Source: Rhizobium sp. 007
Lineage (GTDB): Bacteria; Pseudomonadota; Alphaproteobacteria; Rhizobiales; Rhizobiaceae
Direction of reading: 5' to 3'
Assembly: GCF_015353075.1 (NCBI RefSeq)
Contig: NZ_CP064188.1
Span: 744,001 to 808,000, forward strand
DNA: 64,000 nucleotides
Part shown: positions 18,211 through 26,950 of the stretch, piece after piece
Layout: each line of letters starts with the position of its first letter
Numbering within the stretch: the first letter of the stretch is position 1
Program-made: the position numbers and the translations under genes
Notes under the pieces: model-generated
Seen by the model: the letters and a program-made list of their open reading frames with translations, nothing else
Database searches by the model: none
What the model was told of the DNA's origin: nothing

Positions 18211-19720
18211 ACCCTTGACCGCTGCCGAATACAAGGCGATCGCCGCAGGCCTTCAGTTCCCGACGAATGCGTTCATTGACGGCGCCTTCCGTCCGGCGCA
18301 TTCCGGCCGGACTTTCACGTCTACGAACCCTGCCACGGGCGACGTTCTTGCCGAAATCGCCGCGTGCGACGCCACCGATGTCGATTATGCCGTGATCAAG
18401 GCCAAGCAAGCCTTCGACGACGGCCGCTGGCGGTTGTGTTCGCCTGGCGAGCGCAAGGCCGTGCTCCTCAAGCTCGCCAAGTTGCTCGAGCGCAATCGTC
18501 ATGAACTCGCTGTTATGGAAAGCCTGGACAGTGGCAAGCCGATCCGCGAATGTCAGACGGTCGACGTTCCCGATACCATCCATACCATTCGCTGGCATGC
18601 CGAACTGATCGACAAGCTATACGACAACACTGCACCTGTCGGAGCAAGTGCGCTGACAATGATCGTCCGCGAACCTGTCGGCGTCGTCGGATGTGTGCTT
18701 CCGTGGAACTTCCCGCTGCTGATGCTGGCCTGGAAGATCGGTCCGGCCCTTGCAGCCGGCTGCTCGGTGATCGTGAAGCCCGCGCAGGAAACGACGCTCA
18801 CCACACTGCGTGTCGCCGAACTTGCACATGAAGCAGGGATCCCTGCGGGCGTCTTCAACGTCGTGACCGGCGGCGGCAAGGAGGTCGGCGAACCGATCGG
18901 CATGCACATGGACGTCGACATGGTGGCATTTACCGGATCGACGCCTACCGGCCGCCGCTTCCTGCGCTATGCCGCCGACTCCAACCTCAAGCGTGTCGTG
19001 CTCGAATGCGGCGGCAAGAACCCCGCGGTCGTTCTCGATGACGCCGAAGACCTCGACCTTGTGGCCGAGCAGGTGGTCAACGGCGCCTTCTGGAACATGG
19101 GTGAGAACTGCTCGGCCACATCGCGGCTTATCGTCCATGCCAGGGTCAAGGACGAGCTGCTGCAGCGCATCGGAGCCTACATGCGCGAATGGAAGACGGG
19201 CGATCCGCTCGATCCCGAAAACCGCATCGGCGCGCTCGTCAGCAAGACCCACTTTGAGAAGGTGAAATCCTTTCTCGACGACGCGAAGAAGGAGAAGCTC
19301 TCAGTCGCCCACGGCGGCGACACGCATGGCGGCATCTTCATCGAGCCGACGGTGGTCGAGGGTGTAACGCCTTCCAGCCGTCTGTTCCAGGAAGAGATCT
19401 TCGGGCCGGTCCTCTCGGTCACGACCTTCAATACGCTCAGCGAAGCCATCGCTCTTGCCAATGACACCAACTACGGCCTTACGGCGTCCGTCTATACCGC
19501 AAGCCTGAGAAACGCCATCAAGCTTTCGCGGGAAATCCGTGCCGGGGTCGTCACCGTCAACTGCTTTGGCGAAGGGGACGCGACCACGCCGTTCGGCGGC
19601 TACAAGGAGTCGGGATTCGGCGGCCGCGACAAGTCGGTCTTTGCCCACGACAACTATTGCGAACTCAAGACGATCTGGATCGACGTCTCGGACCGATCTG
19701 TCGACGAGACGATCCGATGA
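18203..19720 (+). CDS. NAD(P)-dependent aldehyde dehydrogenase, PuuC-like
   Basis: The 505-residue protein is a complete aldehyde dehydrogenase: PWNFPLLMLAWK and KPAQETTLT of the coenzyme site, FTGSTPTGR, the general-base glutamate in LECGGKNP, and the catalytic cysteine in NMGENCSATSR. The C-terminal stretch VNCFGEGDATTPFGGYKESG resembles gamma-glutamyl-gamma-aminobutyraldehyde dehydrogenase (PuuC). The start at 18203 has a GGGAG site and overlaps the previous gene by eight bases. The next gene overlaps by ATGA. It should oxidise the aldehyde formed by the neighbouring enzymes, perhaps alpha-ketoglutarate semialdehyde, but the substrate is not shown by the sequence. Confidence 0.85.
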   Translation: MHEPLTAAEYKAIAAGLQFPTNAFIDGAFRPAHSGRTFTSTNPATGDVLAEIAACDATDVDYAVIKAKQAFDDGRWRLCSPGERKAVLLKLAKLLERNRHELAVMESLDSGKPIRECQTVDVPDTIHTIRWHAELIDKLYDNTAPVGASALTMIVREPVGVVGCVLPWNFPLLMLAWKIGPALAAGCSVIVKPAQETTLTTLRVAELAHEAGIPAGVFNVVTGGGKEVGEPIGMHMDVDMVAFTGSTPTGRRFLRYAADSNLKRVVLECGGKNPAVVLDDAEDLDLVAEQVVNGAFWNMGENCSATSRLIVHARVKDELLQRIGAYMREWKTGDPLDPENRIGALVSKTHFEKVKSFLDDAKKEKLSVAHGGDTHGGIFIEPTVVEGVTPSSRLFQEEIFGPVLSVTTFNTLSEAIALANDTNYGLTASVYTASLRNAIKLSREIRAGVVTVNCFGEGDATTPFGGYKESGFGGRDKSVFAHDNYCELKTIWIDVSDRSVDETIR

Positions 19721-21063
19721 CCCGGCATGTGATCAAGCGTCTGCCGATCGACACCGGCACTTCGGGATGGGAGGCGATCAGCGAACGCGCCTTTCCCGCA
19801 ACGGCGCTTGATCGAGACGCTACGGCTGACTGGCTTATCATCGGCGCTGGATTTGCCGGCCTGTCGGCGGCGCGGCGCCTCTCGCGATTGCGCCCCCAAG
19901 ACAAGATTATCGTCCTGGAGGCTCGTGAACTTGCGAAGGGACCGGCCGGGAGGAACTCCGGCTTCATGATCGACGTGCCCCACAACCTGTCGGCAGGCGA
20001 GTACTCGGTGGCAGACGAGCAGGCAACCAGAAACGAGATCAGACAGAACCGTTTGGCGATCGCTTTTGCGGCGGACGTCGCGGCCGAATACGACCTGTCC
20101 AGGGACACGTTCGATCCGTCAGGCAAGGTCAATGCCGCGGCCTCGGACCGAGGGCTCGGCCTCAACGACAATTACCGCAAATCTCTTGAGAAGATCGGTG
20201 AAGAGCATCGCGTTCTCGATGCCGACCAGATGCTGGAAATGACGGGCTCGCGCTATTATCGCGGAGGGCTTTACACGCCAGGTGCCGTGATGATCCAGCC
20301 CGCCGATTATATCCGCGGGCTGGCGCGCGGGCTTCGATCGAAGGTTACCATCTACGAACATTCGCCGGTGCTGGAACTTTCACGCGAAGGCAAGTCTTGG
20401 AAGGCGATTTCCAACCACGGATCCGTCTCTGCGCCGAAGGTCATTTTAGGGGTGAACGGCCACGTCGAAAGCTTCGGCCACTTCCGTGGACGGCTGATGC
20501 ATATCTTCACCTACGCGTCGATGACCGCCGCGTTCTCCCAGAACGAATTCGCAGGCGACGTTACCGGCGCCGATCGATGGGCGCTGCTGCCGGCAGATCC
20601 CATGGGGGCGACCGTTCGCAAGATCACCACCGATGGCCGTTCGAGGATCGTCATCAGGACGAGGTTCACATACGACCCAGGTCTCAAGGTGTCGGAGAGG
20701 CGGGTTGCCGGCGTGGCTGCCGAGCAGCGCCGGTCGTTCGATGCCCGTTTCCCCGCACTGGAAAGCCTGCCGATGGAATATAGCTGGGCCGGTGCGCTGT
20801 GCCTCAGCCGGAACCATGTGCCGGCATTCGGCGAGGTGGAAGAGGGCCTTTTTTCGGCGTGCTGCGAGAATGGTCTCGGCACCGTCAAGAGCACGCTTGC
20901 GGGCATGATGGCGGCCGATCTGGCGACCGGCGCTGCTAGCCCCGAACTCGACAAATACAAGAATCAACCGGAACCGAGCAGACTGCCCCCCGAGCCCGTC
21001 GCGTGGCTGGGTGTCAATTCGGTCATCCGCTTTCAGGAATTGCGTGCAGGCCGCGAGGGATGA
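19717..21063 (+). CDS. FAD-dependent amine/amino-acid oxidoreductase (DAO family)
   Basis: A 448-residue protein of the D-amino acid oxidase-like family, starting at an ATG that overlaps the aldehyde dehydrogenase stop (ATGA). The dinucleotide fold reads WLIIGAGFAGLSAARRLSRL, followed by VLEARELAKGPAGRNSGFM. It resembles PuuB-type and other amine oxidases that oxidise secondary amines or N-methyl amino acids. In this setting it may oxidise an N-methyl or D-configured proline derivative. The coupled start, one-base spacing and shared strand with the DHDPS-family and aldehyde dehydrogenase genes mark the three as one pathway. Whether the electron acceptor is oxygen or a carrier is not clear. 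Confidence 0.85.
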   Translation: MTRHVIKRLPIDTGTSGWEAISERAFPATALDRDATADWLIIGAGFAGLSAARRLSRLRPQDKIIVLEARELAKGPAGRNSGFMIDVPHNLSAGEYSVADEQATRNEIRQNRLAIAFAADVAAEYDLSRDTFDPSGKVNAAASDRGLGLNDNYRKSLEKIGEEHRVLDADQMLEMTGSRYYRGGLYTPGAVMIQPADYIRGLARGLRSKVTIYEHSPVLELSREGKSWKAISNHGSVSAPKVILGVNGHVESFGHFRGRLMHIFTYASMTAAFSQNEFAGDVTGADRWALLPADPMGATVRKITTDGRSRIVIRTRFTYDPGLKVSERRVAGVAAEQRRSFDARFPALESLPMEYSWAGALCLSRNHVPAFGEVEEGLFSACCENGLGTVKSTLAGMMAADLATGAASPELDKYKNQPEPSRLPPEPVAWLGVNSVIRFQELRAGREG

Positions 21064-21142
21064 TCCGTCGCCGCGCAATATGAAGACTGCGCCGCCCGCA
21101 GGACTTCAATGAGAATGGGAACGAGAACTAGGAGTAAGAACA

Positions 21143-21994
21143 ATGAAGGCTTTGTGGAAGGCGCTCTGCGCCGCTGCGATGATCGCAATGAGCATGCTTC
21201 CAGCGCATGCGGAAAAAAAGACGATCAACATGGGCACGCTGTCGTGGGAAGACCTGACGCCCATCACCGGAATAACAAAGAAGGTTCTTGAGGACGCCGG
21301 CTACACCGTGAAGGTGACCGAGTTCTCCGAATGGGGCATTGCCTATGCCGCTCTTGCCAAGGGCGACATCCAGGTGCTCGCCTCTCAGACGGACTACGTC
21401 GCCCAGGACTACTGGGACAAGAACAAGAACCGTCTGGAAAAGATTTCGCCCGTCTCGCACGGTCTCTACCAGGGCGTTGCCGTTCCTAAATATGTCCCGA
21501 TCGATTCGCTCGAACAGCTCAACGAAAACGCCGATAAGTTCGGCGGCAAGATCATCGGGATCGAACCGGGCTCCGGCCTCATGCGCGACACGTCGAACGC
21601 GGTCAAGGACTACGATATCAAGCTGCAGCTTGTCGAAGGCAGCACGGCGGCGATGACGGCGGCGCTGAAATCCGCCTACGACCGCAAGGAATGGGTCGCG
21701 GTGACGATTTGGGAACCGTCGTGGATGGTCCAGAAGTATGAGGTGAAGTACCTGAAGGACCCCAAGGGCGTCTTCCCGCCACCGCAGAGCTACTACTGGA
21801 TCGGTCAAAAGGGCTTTTCGGAAGAGAACCCGCATGCACGTGAAGTGATGGCCAGCGTCTACGTTCCACTCGCCGACATCACCACCATCAATGGCGAGGT
21901 CAAGGATGGCAAGACGATGGACCAGGCTGTCCAGGACTGGATCGGCGCCCATGCCAATCTGATCAAGCGCTGGGAAAACATCAAGAAATACTAA
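21143..21994 (+). CDS. Glycine betaine/proline betaine-type ABC transporter substrate-binding protein
   Basis: This 283-residue protein begins with a signal peptide (MKALWKALCAAAMIAMSMLP, then AHAE) and continues as an OpuAC-family binding protein, with aromatic residues at expected ligand positions (NMGTLSWEDL, VTIWEPSWMV, QSYYWIGQKG). It precedes genes for the ATPase and two permeases, so a full importer is encoded. A GGAGTAAG site lies upstream of the ATG. Its substrate is probably a quaternary ammonium compound used by the flanking enzymes. It is distinct from the second betaine-binding protein at the left window edge. Confidence 0.9.
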   Translation: MKALWKALCAAAMIAMSMLPAHAEKKTINMGTLSWEDLTPITGITKKVLEDAGYTVKVTEFSEWGIAYAALAKGDIQVLASQTDYVAQDYWDKNKNRLEKISPVSHGLYQGVAVPKYVPIDSLEQLNENADKFGGKIIGIEPGSGLMRDTSNAVKDYDIKLQLVEGSTAAMTAALKSAYDRKEWVAVTIWEPSWMVQKYEVKYLKDPKGVFPPPQSYYWIGQKGFSEENPHAREVMASVYVPLADITTINGEVKDGKTMDQAVQDWIGAHANLIKRWENIKKY

Positions 21995-22081
21995 CCGCGT
22001 CGTGGCCGTCCGATCTTGTCGGGCGGCCACCCCGACGCCCAACGAGAAAAGCCAGCGCCAATTGGCTCAAAGGGGATCGCT

Positions 22082-23173
22082 ATGAAAACCGCAAATGTCG
22101 ATACCAATGAAGTCCTGATTGACTGCCAATCCCTCTGGAAGGTCTTCGGAGACAAGTCCTCTGCCGCGATGAAGTCCATCGCCGAGCGCGGTCTCAACAA
22201 AAAACAGGTCCTGAAGGAATTCAACTGCGTTGTCGGCGTATCCGATGCGAGCATCCAGGTGCGGCGCGGTGAAATCTTCTGCGTCATGGGACTGTCGGGG
22301 AGCGGAAAGTCGACGCTCATCCGTCTCCTCAACAAGCTGATCACGCCCAGTGCGGGAAAGGTCCTGGTGAAGGGACGGGACTTGGCTGCCTTGTCACCTG
22401 TTGATCTCAGGCAGATGCGCGCCCGCAATATCGGAATGGTTTTTCAGAGTGTGGCGCTCCTGCCGCACAGGACGGTCCTGGAGAACGCGGCCTTCGGCCT
22501 TGAGGTGCAGGGAATTGCCAAGCCCGAGCGAAACGCCACGGCGAGTGCGGCTTTGGAGAAGGTCGGCCTTGCCGACTGGGTGAACCGCTATCCCAGAGAA
22601 CTTTCCGGCGGCATGCAGCAACGCGTCGGTCTTGCCCGCGCGCTTGCGGCCGACCCCGAAATCATCCTCATGGACGAGCCGTTCAGCGCGCTCGATCCCC
22701 TTATCCGGCGCCAGCTTCAGGATGAGTTCAGACAACTCACCAAAGCCCTGGGCAAGTCCGCGGTTTTCATCACTCATGATCTGGACGAGGCCATCCGTAT
22801 CGGCGATCGCATCGCCATCATGAAGGATGGTGTGATCATCCAGACCGGCACGGCCGAGGAGATCATTCTCAATCCCGCCGATGCTTACGTCGCCGAATTC
22901 GTCGCCGGCATATCCCGCCTTCATCTGATCAAGGCACATTCTGTCATGCGCAGCGTCACCGATTTCCAGCGAAGCGAGCCGAACTCCGACATTTCGTCTC
23001 TGGCGCGCACCACGCCCGATGCCGACATCGACGAACTCATCACGTTGACGATGCAGTCGGAGCGCGATGCCATCGCCGTCGTAGACAACGATCAGGTCGT
23101 CGGCGTGGTCACGCCACGGAGCCTGCTGATGGGCGTCAAGGGTACGTCCACAAACGATCTCGCGGCTGCGTGA
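22082..23173 (+). CDS. Betaine ABC transporter ATP-binding protein (ProV/OpuAA type)
   Basis: The start at 22082 follows GGGGA and gives 363 residues. Walker A is GLSGSGKSTLI, the signature is LSGGMQQRVGLARAL, and Walker B is IILMDEPFSALD. The N-terminal extension (WKVFGDKSSAAMKSIAERGL, then NKKQVL) and a C-terminal CBS-like segment (DAIAVVDNDQVVGVVTPRSL) are typical of the glycine betaine/proline family ATPases. Only part of a CBS pair is visible. It sits between its binding protein and the first permease, which overlaps its stop by a few bases if a GTG is used. Confidence 0.95.
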   Translation: MKTANVDTNEVLIDCQSLWKVFGDKSSAAMKSIAERGLNKKQVLKEFNCVVGVSDASIQVRRGEIFCVMGLSGSGKSTLIRLLNKLITPSAGKVLVKGRDLAALSPVDLRQMRARNIGMVFQSVALLPHRTVLENAAFGLEVQGIAKPERNATASAALEKVGLADWVNRYPRELSGGMQQRVGLARALAADPEIILMDEPFSALDPLIRRQLQDEFRQLTKALGKSAVFITHDLDEAIRIGDRIAIMKDGVIIQTGTAEEIILNPADAYVAEFVAGISRLHLIKAHSVMRSVTDFQRSEPNSDISSLARTTPDADIDELITLTMQSERDAIAVVDNDQVVGVVTPRSLLMGVKGTSTNDLAAA

Positions 23174-23196
23174 CCCCTAACTTGGAGCTCAGTGAC

Positions 23197-24045
23197 ATGG
23201 ACAGTTCAGGCTTCACCGATATTTTTGACGAATGGACGGACTCCGCGCTCGAGTGGGTGAGTGACAACGGAGAGTTCCTGTTCGATTGCGTTCGATGGGT
23301 TCTCGAAGGGCTCTACGACGCGATCCTGTGGCTCCTGGAGTTTCCACCCTTCTACGTGGTTGCTCTCGTCATAGCGCTTGTCGGCTGGCGGCTGGTCAAT
23401 GCCTGGTTTGCCATATTGAGTGGCGCTGCACTCGCGCTCTGCTTTTTCATGGGCCTTTGGCCGGAGACGATGAGCACCTTGGCTCTGGTGCTGACAGCGA
23501 CCGTACTTGCGTTGGCAATCGGAATTCCGACAGGCATTGCGGCCGGGTTCTTCACCGCCCTGGATCGCTTCATGGAGCCTGGCCTGGATTTGATCCAGAC
23601 GCTTCCGCCATACATCTACCTGCTGCCGGCGATCGCGCTTCTCGGCTACGGGCCGGCCACGGCGCTGATTGCGACCGTCGTCGTCGCCATGCCTCCTGCC
23701 ATCCGGCTGACGTCTCTTGGCATCCGAATGACGCCCAGGGAGTTCATCGAGCTCGGCGAGGCAAGCGGCATCACGCCAGCCAAGATGTTCTTCAAGATCC
23801 GCCTTCCGTTTGCGCTTCCCAGCATCATGGCAGGGATCAATCAAAGCCTGATGATGGCATTCGGCATGGTCGTCATCGCAGGTATCGTCGGATCCGGCGG
23901 GCTCGGGGAAACGATCTACGGCGCGATCCGAACGCTCGATATCGCAACCTCGATCAACGGGGCGATCGCCATCGTGGTTCTCACCATGGTGCTTGACCGG
24001 ATAACCCAGAGCGCAGCACGCCTCGGTGCGGGGAGGACGTCATGA
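23197..24045 (+). CDS. Betaine ABC transporter permease 1
   Basis: A 282-residue inner-membrane permease with six or so hydrophobic segments and the conserved cytoplasmic loop EFIELGEASGITPAKMFFKI, which contacts the ATPase. It belongs to the ProW/OpuAB group. The ATG at 23197, preceded by GGAG, is preferred to an upstream GTG that overlaps the ATPase stop. Its own stop overlaps the next permease start (ATGA), so the two permeases are translationally coupled and probably form a heterodimer, unlike the single-ProW arrangement. Confidence 0.9.
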   Translation: MDSSGFTDIFDEWTDSALEWVSDNGEFLFDCVRWVLEGLYDAILWLLEFPPFYVVALVIALVGWRLVNAWFAILSGAALALCFFMGLWPETMSTLALVLTATVLALAIGIPTGIAAGFFTALDRFMEPGLDLIQTLPPYIYLLPAIALLGYGPATALIATVVVAMPPAIRLTSLGIRMTPREFIELGEASGITPAKMFFKIRLPFALPSIMAGINQSLMMAFGMVVIAGIVGSGGLGETIYGAIRTLDIATSINGAIAIVVLTMVLDRITQSAARLGAGRTS

Positions 24046-24893
24046 ACCCTTCAACCTTTCAGTTTTCGCCTGGCGCCTTCCTGGCCCCAGCAGTCGATTG
24101 GCTCAACGCCAACCTTCATCCTTTGTTCGCTGCGATCAGCTACGTTGTCGAAGCGGTTCTGTCTTCAATAGAGGCCGCACTCCTTTTCGTGCCGCCCTAT
24201 GCTTTGATTGCGACTGTCATCGTTTTGGCATTCGTGGCGGTCGGCCTCCGTGCCGCAATCCTTGCGGGCCTTTGCCTCGGCTTCTGCCTGCTCGTGGGGC
24301 TGTGGACGGCCTCGATGCAGACAGTCGCTCTGGTTACCGTTGCCGTGTTGATATCCGTTCTCATCGCGTTTCCGATCGGCGTGCTATGCTCGCGCCACAA
24401 GACCTTGGAGGCAATGGTTCGTCCGGTTCTCGACGTGATGCAGACGGTTCCGCCGTGGGTCTATCTCATCCCGGCGGTCATGATCTTCAGCCTCGGACGG
24501 GTGCCGGCAATTATCGCCACCATCGTCTATGGCATTCCGCCAATGCTGCGTTTGACGACACTGGCATTCAACCAGGTGCCGAAGGAGTTCATGGAGCTTG
24601 GCAGCGCCATCGGCGCCCATCCGCGATCGGTGCTTTGGAAGATCGAGATCCCCCTGGCCAAGCAGACGCTTCTTGTCGGGCTCAACCAGTGCATTCTTCT
24701 GTCTCTGGCGATGGTCGTGTTGGCTGGTCTCGTGGGAGCAGGTGGTCTCGGCGCAGAGGTGACGCGCGGTTTGACACGTATGGAGATGGGGCTTGGGTTG
24801 CGAGCCGGCCTGGCAATCGTCGCCGTCGCGCTGCTGCTGGACCGGTTGTCCCGTGGCTTGTTTAATCGCAACAGCCTTTCAAAGGCGGGATGA
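24042..24893 (+). CDS. Betaine ABC transporter permease 2
   Basis: This 283-residue paralogue of the preceding permease has the same hydrophobic pattern and the loop KEFMELGSAIGAHPRSVLWK. Its start overlaps the stop of permease 1. The pair with the ATPase and binding protein completes an importer. The two share the internal stretch ending in a Pro-Pro-(Y/W)-(I/V)-Y-L motif (QTLPPYIYLLPA and QTVPPWVYLIPA), which shows common ancestry by duplication. Confidence 0.9.
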   Translation: MNPSTFQFSPGAFLAPAVDWLNANLHPLFAAISYVVEAVLSSIEAALLFVPPYALIATVIVLAFVAVGLRAAILAGLCLGFCLLVGLWTASMQTVALVTVAVLISVLIAFPIGVLCSRHKTLEAMVRPVLDVMQTVPPWVYLIPAVMIFSLGRVPAIIATIVYGIPPMLRLTTLAFNQVPKEFMELGSAIGAHPRSVLWKIEIPLAKQTLLVGLNQCILLSLAMVVLAGLVGAGGLGAEVTRGLTRMEMGLGLRAGLAIVAVALLLDRLSRGLFNRNSLSKAG

Positions 24894-24989
24894 GAAAGAG
24901 CTTCTTCTGCATTGATGCACCCCGCTTGCTCGCGGTTTTCGGATCGAATGAACGTCTGCTCCAGCGAGCAACTGTACCAAGGAGACAAG

Positions 24990-26003
24990 ATGATGCGACC
25001 AGAAGATTTCCGACCCGGCGATGCGACCGAGCCACCTAAGCGTCTCAAGGTGGGCTTCGTTCTGGCTCGATCGTTTACGCTTTCGGCCTTTGCGCTGTTC
25101 GTCGATACCTTGCGCCTGGCGAGTGACGAAGCTGATCGTTCCGGAAGGGTCCTTGCCGACTGGCAAGTCCTGGGAAGTACCAGACATCTGATTACATCGA
25201 GCTGCGGTGTCCAGGTCGCTCCCACGTCGGACTTCGTCGATCCGTCCCGTTTCGACTACATCGTCGTGGTTGGCGGGCTGCTTCGCGTGGAACGGCCTGT
25301 TGACCAGGACACGGTTGCCTTCCTGAAGCGGGCCTCCGTCCAGAAGGTACCGCTGATTGGGCTTTGCACCGGTACGTTCATTCTTGCGGACGCGGGACTG
25401 ATGACACGTCACGAGACGTGCGTAAGCTGGCTGCATGCCAAGAGTTTCCGGGAGAGTTTTCCCGATCTTCCGGTGCGGTCGGATCGGCTTTTCAATCTCG
25501 ATCGCCAGCGCGGATCTTGCGTAGGCGGAAGTAGCGCCGCCGACATGGCCGCCTTGCTCGTGCGGCGCTATATCAGCCGGGAGGCGGAGCGAAACGCCTT
25601 GGAGGTTCTGCAGATCGAAAGGGCTCGGTCTCCTGCAGATGTGCAGCCCCGCCGGCCGCTCCATGAGAACTATGACGATGCGCGCGTGAGGGCCGCGATG
25701 ATCACGATGGAACAGCATCTGGAAGACGGGATCTCGATCCCGGCGCTGGCGGCGTCGGTGGGACTGTCGCGGCGCCAACTCGAGCGCGTATTTCTTGAGA
25801 AGACGGGAATGTCGCCGGCCCAGGCCTATACCCGTGTGCGCATGGAGCGTGCAAAGTCATTGCTGGCCCATTCAAGACTGCCGATGATCGAGATTGCCCT
25901 CGACGTCGGTTTCGAAAACGCGTCGCATTTCACCAGAACGTTCAAGCGCATATTCGGACAGACTCCCTCCCAGCTTCGCGCGACGACCGTGGGCGTTCAC
26001 TAA
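24990..26003 (+). CDS. GlxA family transcriptional regulator (AraC type with amidotransferase-like domain)
   Basis: The ATG at 24990 follows AGGAG and gives 337 residues. The N-terminal half is a DJ-1/PfpI-like domain with the cysteine of GLCTGTFILADAGL; the C-terminal half carries two AraC helix-turn-helix motifs (SIPALAASVGLSRRQLERVF and IEIALDVGFENASHFTRTFK). This is the architecture of GbdR, CdhR and related regulators of betaine and carnitine catabolism. It lies right after the betaine transporter on the same strand. It is likely the activator for the transport and catabolic genes. Confidence 0.9.
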   Translation: MMRPEDFRPGDATEPPKRLKVGFVLARSFTLSAFALFVDTLRLASDEADRSGRVLADWQVLGSTRHLITSSCGVQVAPTSDFVDPSRFDYIVVVGGLLRVERPVDQDTVAFLKRASVQKVPLIGLCTGTFILADAGLMTRHETCVSWLHAKSFRESFPDLPVRSDRLFNLDRQRGSCVGGSSAADMAALLVRRYISREAERNALEVLQIERARSPADVQPRRPLHENYDDARVRAAMITMEQHLEDGISIPALAASVGLSRRQLERVFLEKTGMSPAQAYTRVRMERAKSLLAHSRLPMIEIALDVGFENASHFTRTFKRIFGQTPSQLRATTVGVH

Positions 26004-26005
26004 AC

Positions 26006-26740
26006 GTGCGCCAAATAGGAAAGATCAATGAACTTTGGCGCTATCCGGTAAGTTCTCTCGCAGGAGAGAGGCTGGATCATGCCGAGGTTTCCATCGATGG
26101 ATTGATCGGTGATCGACGCTTTGCCCTTGTGGAGGTAGCGACGGGAATTGTTGCACATCCCGAACGCGATCAGCGTTGGCATAAAGCCGCATTCGTCAAA
26201 TCCAGAACGACGGCTGCCGGCGAAGTGGAAATCCAAGTGCCGGACGAAGATTGGCTTGCGACCGGTGCACCGTATCTCGCCCAACTTTTGTCTGCATTCT
26301 TCGGTTTCGCAGTGGCTGTAAGACCGTATCAACGTTCCGGAAACGCTACGGCCGAAACGGATTTTGCCGTCAATCGATATGACGTCGCGCCACTCCATCT
26401 GCTGACGAGCGCTTCTGTGGAACACCTCAAGTCCATCCATCCCGACGGCGATCCGGACCGAAAGAGATTCAGGCCTAATATATTCGTGAAATCTGACGCC
26501 GACATCAAAGGCTTTGCCGAGCTGGACTGGGTCGGCCGGCCGCTCCACCTGGGAGCCGTCCCGAGCACCGTCGTTGCCCCGACAAAACGATGTGGATTTA
26601 CAATTATCGCTCAGGAAGGCCTTGAGAATGATCCCGAAATACTCAGGAATGTCATGCGGCATGGCAACCGGAACATGGGCGTCTATTGCCGGCCCAGTGA
26701 TAGGGGCACTTTGAGCGTGGGCGACGCCGTCCTTGTTTAA
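26006..26740 (+). CDS. MOSC domain protein with N-terminal beta-barrel
   Basis: The 244-residue protein starts at a GTG two bases after the GlxA-type regulator stop. The first part (INELWRYPVSSLAGERL) is the MOSC_N beta-barrel. The MOSC core holds the molybdenum-cofactor cysteine in PTKRCGFTI, preceded by RFRPNIFVKS. The family includes mARC/YcbX proteins, which reduce N-hydroxylated compounds or bind sulfur. No electron-transfer partner is fused. Its coupling to a betaine regulator suggests a role in N-oxide or N-hydroxyl metabolism, which is inference. Confidence 0.8.
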   Translation: MRQIGKINELWRYPVSSLAGERLDHAEVSIDGLIGDRRFALVEVATGIVAHPERDQRWHKAAFVKSRTTAAGEVEIQVPDEDWLATGAPYLAQLLSAFFGFAVAVRPYQRSGNATAETDFAVNRYDVAPLHLLTSASVEHLKSIHPDGDPDRKRFRPNIFVKSDADIKGFAELDWVGRPLHLGAVPSTVVAPTKRCGFTIIAQEGLENDPEILRNVMRHGNRNMGVYCRPSDRGTLSVGDAVLV

Positions 26741-26950
26741 GGCTTGCAACCGCCGCCCGGCACGGCAAGGGTCAGCGCTTTTATGTGAGCTGCTTAGGCG
26801 AAAGGTGCGGGAAAGGCTTTCCAACAGCTGCTGCGACGCTTTGAGCTTTTACGCCGTGCCATAATTAAGGGTCATGTTTTGATCGTGGTGAACCCCGAAA
26901 AGCGGGTTCTGCGGAGGCATTTTCAACGCAACTTGACATAAACGAATGTA

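Noticed and set aside
26888..26914. A possible terminator hairpin after the MOSC gene (AACCC and GGGTT arms)
   Set aside because: The stem is only five pairs with an internal mismatch and no T-run follows, so it is not supported.
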